This document shows, in pieces, positions 31,801 through 43,800 of a stretch of DNA of 64,000 nt. The position numbers and the translations under genes are program-made. The notes under the pieces were generated by a model. It had not been told where the DNA came from and ran no database searches. It was given only the letters and a program-made list of their open reading frames with translations. This DNA is from Branchiostoma floridae (taxonomy: Eukaryota; Chordata; Leptocardii; Amphioxiformes; Branchiostomatidae). The stretch is taken from positions 16,900,465 through 16,964,464 of the forward strand of contig NC_049987.1 of assembly GCF_000003815.2 (NCBI RefSeq), read 5' to 3'. Every line of letters begins with the position of its first letter. Within the stretch, counting starts at the first letter, position 1.

Positions 31801-34800
31801 CAACACTTACTGAATGACTGCAGCTCGTTCGAAGTAGTGTATGGCCTTCTCACAGAACTGGGAGTCGATATAGTATGCACCCAGCCACTCAATTATCTCA
31901 ATGTTGGACGGGAAATAGCGGAAGGACTGAAAAGGAAAAAAACACAGCATCTAAGAACTTCATGTTACAATTTGAAGACTTTATATCCGTACACAAAATA
32001 AAGTGCTTAGCAACAAGCAATCTAAGAACTTGTGGAGAAACCAACATTTTGGAAAACAATGTACTGGTCAATTCATAATCTTTCACTTTATTTAAACAAT
32101 AAATCTTTTTACCACAATGTCCATACATATATCAAGTTTTGTAAAAATGCTAGTGTTTACCATTTGAATTTTCACTACAAAATCATCAAGAATGGATATG
32201 AAGTACAACATTTATAGTTTTGCATCCTTCCTAGAACTGTAGCACCACCGTCTATTTCAGGTCCTTTTCCCATTTATCCAATCAATAATTTCAAACAAAG
32301 TATACATGCACCCTGACTTTGTTAACCATTTGCTGTACCTTTTGAATTTTGAGAAGTTTAAGCAAGAAAATGTGGCATTATTCGTAAGAGGAAAATCTTT
32401 TGATTCCTGGCCTAACTTTAATTCTACACAAACCCCTCTTTCTGAATTTTCAATCCTAATAAATACGGCAGCTATCCTACCTCATAGTGGTACTGGAAGG
32501 CCTGTGTCTTGTCCCCCTCGTTGTCGTAGATCTCTCCCAGTCGGGCCAGTACGAAGGCGTCCGTAGGGACCACCCCTATCAGCTGCATGAACCATTCCGT
32601 GGCCTGCGCTGTGTCCTCCAGAAGGTCATATCTGGCAGCGGTCAAGGTCAAATTCCATCTTTGATCTCTAAAGGCATTTTATATATTCTAACATTCTCAA
32701 ACAGTTATGTTTCATCAACCAATAGAAATATACCACAAAACTTTTTAAAGCTTCCTGATGATGATTTGTGTACTTATATATTAATTTTGATGAAATTGAA
32801 GTGGGGAGTGGATGATCAATGGCAACAAACGACTGTTATGAAAGGGCCAATCAGGTAGGTCCTTTGTCCCTGGGATGGAACCTGCCTTCTCAGCCAATCA
32901 CAGCCCAGCTTCTATCTCAAGCAACCAATTTTTAATACCACCTTAAAGTTTGTTTTAGAAATAGACATAAAACAGAAGATTTAAGTCCTTAAGTTGAAGC
33001 ACTAAGTGTTTAAGACAGAATGATATCTTGTCTTAAGAACTCTTTTTAAGAATAAGGACTGTAAGTGATAACATTACAGTCTTAAGCCATGAGTGCGTCT
33101 GGAAGGATACAGGTCAGCTATCTGGTAGATAACCTGAGCACTGTTCCTCAGGATGGCGTGGAGCTTAAGGAAGCAGTCCAGCGAGTCTTCAAGACGTCCT
33201 ATCTTCTTGTAGGTCAGACCTGGGGGATTAGGAATACAAGAGTTATCAATTTGCTTCATGGTTTTAACAAAGGTTACAACAACAGACAAAATTTGACATA
33301 TTCCAAGTTAGAATGTAGTCTAATTTTTTATTTATATAAGGCCACAGCAAGTAAATTTTATGGATGACATAAGCACACGCATTAATTTTCGCCTGATTTC
33401 AGAAAAAAAACAAGAATTTTTTTCATCCGCAGGGATGGTCAACATGACGATTAATGTACCAAAATGAGCAAATATGTTGTGTTGTAGCCTAATAATTGTA
33501 CTTGTAGAAGTGACACTTGCGAGGTTCCCAGGACTGTAGTAGCAGAAATGTAACTTATTGGATAGTTGTAAAAGTGATACCAATATGGAAGCTATGAGTG
33601 TGGTTACCAACTTTGATGGTGATGCCAGTCCACTACACTAGTGTCACTTTTACCGCACCAGTACATGTCTTAAATACAGGAATGAATGCCTTGTTGGCTC
33701 TGATACCATGTTTTGTCCCTTTAATTCTTGTTATAACATTCATCACAACTTTATGGTGCCTATTTTTCAAAATGTAACCATCTTTTTTCACCCATCTTGT
33801 TTTTTTTTCTGCCCTATCGTACTATTTTTGCAGTCTGCAGAGGATGTCATCCATAAAATTTACTTGTTGTGGCCTAAACCAAAAATACTAGGATATCGCA
33901 ACATTGCTTTTACAACAGGTGGAAGTGTCTGAATTTAGTAGCATTTAGAACAGATTTAGAATGTATCTTACAAAGACACAATACTGTAAACCTTGAAACA
34001 TTTGCAACAGTTTTAATTTTTGCACTAATTCAACACACCACAAAATATGTGTTTCCATGGAAATAATGAATATTCAAAATCTCATTTGCCAGGAATTCTG
34101 TTCCCGCAAAAATAACAGAATTTCCAGTAGAAGCTGACCTAGGTTGTAGAGAGCCTCGGTGCAGGTGGAGTCGTTCCTGAGAGCCTCCTGGTAGAATTCC
34201 CGCGCCCGCTCGTGTTCACCTTGCATGAACACACAGTTTCCCTTGTTGACCAGGGCTGGGTTGGGGGATGAAAACAATGTGATTGTGAAGCCAATGCTTA
34301 ACAAAACAAAAGGCTTGGTAACAGAATTGCACAACAAAAGTACACCTTGAAAGTATTTCGAGGGCAAAATTCTCATACATAATAAATACAGTACTTTCCT
34401 GCAGAGTTGCTTGCAGTTTAAAATTGAACTTCTAGCTATAGAGGGCCTAAAACCAATTTTCCTGCTTACTTACCAGAACTATTACCTGAAAAAACGTACA
34501 GAAATTTACTGATATTTTTGTACGCTGTACACAGTACAAATACTGCAAGTGACCACCTGTACATAAGGACCACCTGGCCAATGAGACCACTTGGTGGTGG
34601 TCCCTTAGATAATTTTTCCTGTTGACAAAAGCATAAAGAATTCTGTCTGTAGTCCACATAGACCAGATTTTATTGGTCCTCTGAGTGATCTTTTTTGGTA
34701 CTTTGGACTGTGTGAAATATCCATAGTGTGGATAATATTTAGCATGGAGAAAAACACCTGAGTGCTCCAGTCTCACCTGAGGGGTTGTACCTGTCCGCTG

Positions 34801-37800
34801 TCATGGCAACTTCAGCGTATTTGTCTGCCTGGCCAATCTCATTCTCCTATAACATAACATACAACAACATCCTTGTGTTAAACACAGTCTCCCCAGCAAA
34901 ATTGTCATTGTGGCGAGTCACGATGTCATTGTGGCGTACGTGCCAAGCAGGGCTCTAGCCAGCGTCCGTTTTTCCGTCAATTGACGGAAATTTGCTGCGT
35001 GTGACGGAAAAATTTTAAAACCAATCCGTCAACTTTGACAGACAAAAATCTAATAAAAGCTCCTTGGTGGAAGCTACAGGCTGCTTGGGGACGGTGTGTC
35101 GGTGCCCTTTTGCATACGATAATCTCATTAAAACCTGCTTTTCAAGGTCTCAGTTCAGTCTCTCCTGGAATAGTGTTTTCGCGACAATGGGAATTGGCTG
35201 ACGGAAAAAAATGTCGAGCTGGCTAGAGCCCTGGTGCCAAGCAATCCTGCTCCTTCGCCATATGGGTCCAATTCCGTGGATAGAAGGGCGAAGGTTTGAT
35301 CCCTGAGCTTACCCAGATTAAACAAGTTGTAATGCATTAAATCTCAGATTGTTATATAATAAAAGCAGTTTATTAGGGACCTTCAAGTGTAAAAGAACCT
35401 ACCACACTTATCAGAAGAGTAGGCTAACCTGGTGTGCTTGGTTAAAAACGTGCTCCATAGGCAAGCTGCAATACACTACTATCTCTCTGTGTGGCTCTTT
35501 TTGTCTACTATACTAGCCAACAAAAAAGCATCAAGTTTAACCTGAATTGAGGATAACAACAGAAGAAAAAGAATGATACACAATGTTGGGTCTGAAGATT
35601 ACAACATAAGGTCTTAGCACATCCCAAGACATTTTCCTAAGACTTACCAAGAAGTACAGGAAAGACAAGTTGGTGGCAGCAGTGGAGGCCACCTTGGAGT
35701 CCTTCTTCTCAAACGACTTAAGGGTCTCAACAGCCTAAAAGAAGAGAAACTTCTCATGAATACATATCAGCATTTTGTGCAAACAGTTTTATTAGTAAAA
35801 ATTAGACATAGATTAGATTCACTAACAAAAAAAACTATGATTAAAACTACATGTAGTAATACTGTTTCAAAAAGTGCATGTAAAGTGTCATTAATAACTA
35901 TCTTTGTATAATCAAATCAAGTGCTGTCAAAATCTTGATAGTTCTGTCTTCTGCTTCAACTTGGTATAAAACATTATAAGAAACTGGTCAAAATGAACAT
36001 AAAACAGTGAAAGCCTACTTTCCCTTCAGCTACAAAATTAATTCCCCACGAATAACAGTTTCTAGTAACCAGTCAAGATGATGAAACAAGTTAGACAGAA
36101 GGGAACAAGTGAAAGAGCTAGGTGGGTGGGGAACTAGACAAAAATTATGCTTGATTCAAAACGATGTTCCATTGTGAGTGTGACTACTTGTGCATGCATT
36201 TGTAGCCTTGAAAACAATGCCCAAACAAAACCAACTACCATAGTCTTTTTTGCATGTTGTTTGTTAGTCCTTGAACCACCAAGAAATCCCAGGCAACCAG
36301 TACAAGGTTTGATACTTATATAAAATAAATGGTTCTTTTCTTGTAGGCAGAACCTAATGGATGAAGAATTGAGTCATTAAATAGTGCAAAACAGAAATAT
36401 CATACACTCAGATAGTATATGTCTCCTCTGCCCTTGAAAAATGCATTGGATTGTATTTGTTGGGTCTTGTACATGCATAAATAAAACATATAATGTTTGT
36501 CGTGGTGTAATATCAATTCATAGTTCTATGTTGTGGTTTTGATAATCTACAGCAAGGACGTTACATCAGCAGGACTGAGCACGTAGTTAACACCCCGCTG
36601 CGCCCATTGTTTCGCCGTGCGAAATCCCGCTGCCTTTTTTTGTGCCCGCCCCGCCGCGGTACTTCTTTGTATAGAACGTCCGGTGCTGGTTTTCGCGAGG
36701 TTTTGCTGGAAATTACATATTAATGAGCATCGCTATGACGTCAGATAGCCCGAGCCGTCCCGAGGACTCGCTCGGAATCCAGCTGTTTTCTGACTATTTC
36801 CTTATTTGGGGAGCGTTTCTGTCATGCGCAGAAGTCTGCATCTTTTAGAGAAAGAAATGGCGGACATTTTGGTGTTTATCTGATCGTCGTAGGACAATCA
36901 TGGGTGAGTTTACGGACTTTTTCGTCCAAATCTCTTCATATTCTCGGCCGCTAAATATGTAAGAAAATGCACAGATTTATGCTGCTATAACATAGTTTCG
37001 CAAATTTTCCTGTTTTAGCGAAAAATTTTCCATGAAAGTACGGACCCATTTTTCTGCATTCCTGCATTGTTTTGATCAGAGCCCGGTTGATTTTTTCAGA
37101 TCTCGGAGCTCAAACTTTGCTCACAGTGTAACAAAATGCCGTAGATGGCCTTCCTCCGTGAACCAACAAAGTGGTGGGAGGGGGAAAAGTCCGTACTTTT
37201 TGGAGATCGTTGGGGAACTTCTGAAGCTAAAATCGTTTGCTACATGCCGGAATACGCGGAGACATGTGCGGACAAGTTCATATCAATTTGTTTATGTAAC
37301 GTTAACGTTGTACATCTAGGTTCCCAATCTTATCGAGTCCATGTTTGTGCATTTTCAGGTCGCAAACTGCTGGGGAAGGGAAGGCCACTCAATCGACATC
37401 ATAGAGCATACAGCTTTGCCGAAAAGGCCACATAGTCTGAATAAAAAAATTCACGCAACTGAAGCAAGAGTAGTAATCATCGTGTTCTATTTTTATGAAC
37501 TGTAACGTTATTTCTAAATAGAATAAGTAACGGTTATATCTTGTAAATCTCCGAGTCGGTATCAGACTTGACGGTAGCGATGAATAAAGATCCCCCCTCC
37601 CCACCGTTTATTTATTTCCGCTACGCAAGCACACTTGCGCTACGCAAGCAAAGTATGAACAAGGACGTTATATAACGTCCTTGTTATGAACGGGTCTTGA
37701 AGGTAAGAATTTTTTTTGTAAGGATGCTCTTAAGATACAAAATTGTTTTTAAAATAAACTTCTAACATTAAGTCTGGTGTGTCACTGTCAATTATTGTGC

Positions 37801-40800
37801 CAGTAAAGTCAGCTATAAACCGTTACGTATTGCAAGTAAAAGTGTTACTGCTATTGCTAGTTCTGCGCTGTTTGCATGACATCCAGCTGTCTCCAATTCT
37901 TCAAGAACTTCTTCAAATCACTCAAAACCAAGGTCTAACCCAAGTCACACCATTATAGTGAATTTGTGTTACAATAGAGGGATGCTTGTGGCAGCCTGGA
38001 ATCAGGGGTAATTCATATCTAGGTGTCAATTGCTCTCTTCACACATGAATCGAAGCTTGATGAATAGGCACTGAGTCTGAACTCAGTCCTTCTGATGTAA
38101 CGTCCTTGTCTACAGTCATATACAATTTTGGAGAGATTCCAAACCTAATGTTTTTGTTATCGAGAACTAAGAGAAACAATGGCTGAAAGTATAATTCAGA
38201 TTCTAGCAGAACAAGGTCGCTGCAGGACAGTTTGGGGAAGTAGTTGGAAAAAAGAAAGACGTCAGGCTGGAATGGAAGTCAGGGGTCATCAGGCCTGTCA
38301 ATGAAAGGTCGGTAAAAGTCAGGGGTGAAAGGTCAACCACCACCACACCTGGTTGAAGTCCTTCTGCTTTAGGTACATGATGGCTTTGTTGATCTCAAGG
38401 TCGTTGGCCATCTCCAGGAAACTGGGAGACGTCTTGACCTGCTCTACACACCTGGGGACACAGGGGAGAACCATTGTGATATGAGGTCATAACAGTCTCA
38501 AGGTCAATGGGAACCTCAAGGTCGTTAGCTGGGTCAAGGTCGTTGGCCATCTCCAGGAAATTGGGAGATGTCTTCACCTGCTCTACACACCGCACCTAGG
38601 GACACAAGGGAGTAGTATTGTGACATAAGGTTATTAGTCTCAAGGTTATTGGGCATCTCAAGGTCGTTGGCTGGGTCAAGGTCGTTGGCCATCTCCAGGA
38701 AACTGGACGACGTCTTCACCTGCTCTACACACCTGGGGACACAGGTGAGAAGTGTCGAGACAGAGGGTAAAGGTCATTGGGCATCTCAAGGTCGTTGGCT
38801 GCATCAAGGTCATTGTTCATGTCCATGAAGCTGCATGATCTTCACCTATTTCCTGAATAAGAAAGGGAAGAAATTCTTGACATCATTTTGCAGGAACACC
38901 TGCTGGTTTATGGGTGTAGCGTGCCCATACATTGCGGTGACGCAAAGCAACGGTGGTAACCGTGTCGGAGTGAGTGCTTGGTGTTAGTCACAACACCCCA
39001 CCGTCACCTGACCCGAACGATAACCAACGAGCAGAGAGCTACGGTGCGCAAACCTCTTCCAGGTTCTTCTTGCGGAGGTGAGTCATGGCCTTGTTCATCT
39101 CCAGCTCTTGTGCAAGCTCACAGACCAGCGAGTGTTTCACGTGGTCTACACACCTGAAATGCAAATCTTTATCAAATATCTGTAAATCTTACACACAGAA
39201 GAGAGTCGAAATAACGAATTTCAAAGCATTAATTTGTTTTAGAAAATCATAATGCTTCAAATCTATAAAGATTTGGAAGATCACTGTTGTGACTTACAAT
39301 TGACTGAAGTACATTCATATTATATTGTACATCAAAACCTACATTGCAAATCTACTTCCAAACTAAGTGCATATTGCATTTTCTGTTAAAACTTTGTATT
39401 TGGAAACAATGTTATACATGTATACGCGACCACAGACACACAATATCTTCTTTAAGATAATTTTCGTAGCTACCATTTCATCTTTATGGCAAAGAATTAC
39501 ATGAAAGATATAAAGTGTATGGTTTTACATCATGCTTTCTTTACAATTAGAACATACATTGTATATAGAAAAACATTAAATCATTATATCTAGAATGTAG
39601 CTCAAGTACTTATAATTTTTGACAGTTATCTGAGGTGATATGAGAAATTCCTTGTGCGATATTTACCAGTCGTAACCTGCTGCGAAGGAGCTCTCGATGG
39701 CGGGCGCGATCACCTTGGCTGCCGCCATGATGCACTTCTCTGCGTATGTTTTCCTGAAGTGGTGGAAAATCATGGTCAGCAAGTGGAGAAAGAAATAATC
39801 ATCAAGCTAAAACTATCAGCAGTTTAGGCACTGATTTATTGTACATTGATATGCATGAATTTTAAACAAGTGTGCTACTTTTATACTTGTGAAAATAAGA
39901 AAAACTAACTCTCAAAGTGTCAATAAACAAGAAATCAATGCAGTTGAACAAGTCTTAGCATTAATCTACTGGATGGACAGTCATAAGGAAGAAACCAAAT
40001 CAAATACCACAAATATACAAATAGAATGGGTGTGACGTAATTAATGTGACCTAGTGTATTTCCTGCTGCAGTTTTCTAGATAGTCACTGGGGGGCATTCA
40101 TAATAAAAGAAAGAATGAAAGATAGGAGGACATACTTCTCTCTCTCCATCTGTCTCAGAGTGTCGTTCCTAATCACCTCCAGGATCATGTTGTAGTGCTT
40201 GTCATCCTGGGGGGTAGATGGCAGGAGAAGGGGGGGTCAGTAAAACAAGGGGGGTTCCTCTTCGTCAACTCATAGTAATATAGTAATACATATCCCTGTA
40301 ATGGCTGTATATATCATACTAGATAATTTGAATTCAGAGAAACTCTAATGGAAATTAAAGATCACAAAAATAAGGATTCTGTGGATAGAAGTTAAGTACT
40401 TACAGGATGGGGCAGATATTTGTCCTCGTCGTCGATGTTGAGAGCACAGTTGAGCAGGCGCTGGAAAGTCTTCTTCATTTTCTCACGATCCCCCAGCGCA
40501 AAGTAACACAGGATGAGATTAAACCCTGGGAGGATAGATCAGTGGTTAGTACGTATGTTCACACATCCAAAGATGGAACCATCCTCACATGCCAGGCCCA
40601 ATGCTTGCAATGTGTGTCTCAAGTAACTGCCTTGGTACAGGCAAGTGATCTGTCCTTTTTGCTTTGTAAATGGAAAACTTTGAAATTCTCTCCTGTTGTT
40701 GTATGTTGCCAGCCAATCACATTGCTACACAATGTCAAGAGGCAATGTGATTGGCTGCAACCGTTCTTCTAATAACAAGAGGGAGAGTACCTGATTGGCT

Positions 40801-43800
40801 GACGGCTGGTAAGCCCTAACCAAGCAAAACAGACTGCATGTTGAAATGACAGGGCTGTTCCTTGTGACACACAACGATTGTCCTGGCATGTGGCAATGGA
40901 TTGATCCAGCAAACATTTGACAATATATATTTAGACTATTAGCACTAAGACAATGGGATTCAATGGTGCATTTCTTGCAACAGTAATTTTCATATCTTTT
41001 GCTCCCAAACATTTCTGAGTAATTTCCAACCCAATCACAGTAGAAGCCAGTTAATTGCACAACGGATTAACGCACACTTCTGTTAACTGCACAGAATCCA
41101 AAAATCACAAACCGGTGCGGTCCAGCTAGATAACTTCGCATTATTGCACCATCCGGATAATTGCACGAAATTCACTGGCAAATAGGCCGTGCAATTAAGC
41201 GGCTTCTACTGTGCAGTATCTCCTTAATTGTAATTCTGACTGATGATATACAACTGTACAAATATATGATATTTTTTCAGCAGTAAGAAATGTGACGTAC
41301 CAGACTTGAAGTCAGGTTTTTCGTTCATGACGTGTTCCAGGGTTGTGACAGCGTCCGAGTACTGCCCCATACGGATAAACACCAGCGCGATGTTCTGCAT
41401 GATACGTGCCCTAAAACACATGGAACACAAAAACATGTAGTTTTTTAGTTTGACAATAGACTGTTATAGGTTACTGAAGACCAACTATGGATATATATAC
41501 AGCAGGCTTTTAGCCAGGCATGCGTCAAGGCGTCATTTGGACACGCTTTTCTTAAAATAACAAGAGATTGGATACACTAGATGCCCTTACACTGGGGAGC
41601 AGATCCTCTGGCAAGCATGAAATTCTGATTGACCAGGGATGCCACTAGATCATTTGTGGTCACAGTCTTCTACTGTCTTCTACAGTCTTCTCTTGACAGT
41701 AATGTCTACCGCAGGATACTTTAGAATGCACCACTTTGACTTAAAAATTCTCTTAAACTCTGCACCATGGAAGGCGGATACCCCCGGACTGCCCTATATC
41801 ACTTACCGCGACTCACCAAGAAATTTGGGCCCCCTATGATAAGATCCCAGTTAAAATCCTGATGTTGTATCAGAAATGACAAAACAAACGTATCATTCTT
41901 CATCCTCACCTCATTTCCTTGTGTGCAGTAGGAACCTGGTCCAGAGCCATGCGGTAGAACTTGATGGCCTTGGCGTAGTTGCGCTGCTTGAAGTAGATGT
42001 TCCCCATGTTGACGCGCAGACGCCCCGCGTTACTGAACATCTTGTTCTTCACGATGACCGTGTACGTGTTCAGGGCCTCGTTATACATCTCGTTAGCTGC
42101 ATACTGATTGGCTAGGTTGAAGAGAACCTGAAACAGCAGATTAGATTACGACTGAAGCTATTTGTCTTTTTTTTTCAAATCTGAATACCATTTTAAAACT
42201 CTTTCTTTTTGAGATGAAACTGTGGAGAAACATCTAACTTCTAAGGAAAGGTTTTTTATTGTTAAGTGCTAAAAACAATAAAAAAAGACAAAATTGATTT
42301 CAAACCAGTGAGCTATTCCTCCACTGGCCGTGACAGACAAGACAGAGACTATGTATAGTACTTAGTGTTTACAGGTTCATTGTACGGGGCAAATTCCCAT
42401 AGCTCTTTTCGGCAAGCGCAACAAACAGTGGACCATGGCTTTATGTCCTGTTCTAAAGTCTTACTCTACAAATCCTATTTCCAATAGCATATGTATTGGC
42501 CGAGTGACAAAGTTATTATTCGAACTCCCGAACTCTACATTTTGTAGATCTTGAGGCAGAGTCACTAACTACTGGACTAAGCATGTTACTCTAATAATAA
42601 TGTAATTAGACTTCTACATCCCTAGCAATGTTGTAGATAATCTTACCGAGTACGTAAGATCCAGGTTGATCTGTTCTCCGGACGCCAGCTGTTCCCGCTG
42701 TCGGACCAGCTGTCTCTCCTGTCGTCCCGCTTCCTTCGCCTTCTCCAGCGCCTGATTGGTTGAGAGTAGAGCAGTTTGATTTTTCAAACAGTGTACCATG
42801 TTCTTAAAGCAAGGTTTGAAATAGAGGTGGGTACTGGTTCAGGCACAGGTCCGATTCATGTCCAGATTATTGTTTGTAAATTGGCAATACTCAAAACAAT
42901 GGTCCATTTTGCAACAACTTCAAGAAATCTGTTTGGTGGAGTATCCGACATACACTGTCATTTTGAAATTCTATCTTCATCTATCTAAACAATGCTAAGT
43001 TTGACTGTAGAAACTTGGTAGAGATGGGTTCTCATTAGTCCAAGATCTGGTCCACTGATTTTTTTCAGACCAGTCCAACGAGAAAAATTATTTGTATCTG
43101 TACTAGTCAGCATACCGTTACTCACCAAGGGGTGAGTACCAGTATACTGACCAGAACCCCTAGTTTGAAACTGTGCTGTTTTAAATACATTTACTGCTAT
43201 GATTTAGCCAGCATGCTACCACTAGATTATTGCAGTGTTTAATCAGTAATCACACAGTATAACATGGAAATTTACTGACCAGACTGAACTCAGCCCGACT
43301 GTTGGCCATGCAGCTCTCCTCCACCAACTCCATCACTTTCTTCTCCAGCTGTTTCACTTTCTCTTCAGGGCTGGGGATAGGAGGGGGGCACACAGATCAG
43401 TTATCAATTATCAGAAGAAAGACAATTGAGAGATAATAGTTTCTATACAGAGGAATTTAACTTTATTTCAACACAAAAATTGGGACTCATCAATCTACAA
43501 ACACAGATGAACTTTCAAGATGGTAATTTATATTTCAGTACCAGTTTTTGCACGTGGTAGGATGGGGAGAGAAACACCCCGCATTTGCTCATAATAAATG
43601 TCGACTTTGTAGTTTTTCTTTAACTTCCACGAAAGAATTGGGGGGCTAAATTGTTGCCAGTTGCAACCCTATAAACTAGAAAAGTAACAAACCAATCTCT
43701 CAGTTACACAAAACATCATTCTTTTTTATACCTAATTTTTTATAATTTTTCATACTATTAGAAATGCTTCACACCTGTCTTCAGCCTTAGCCTCCAGTGG

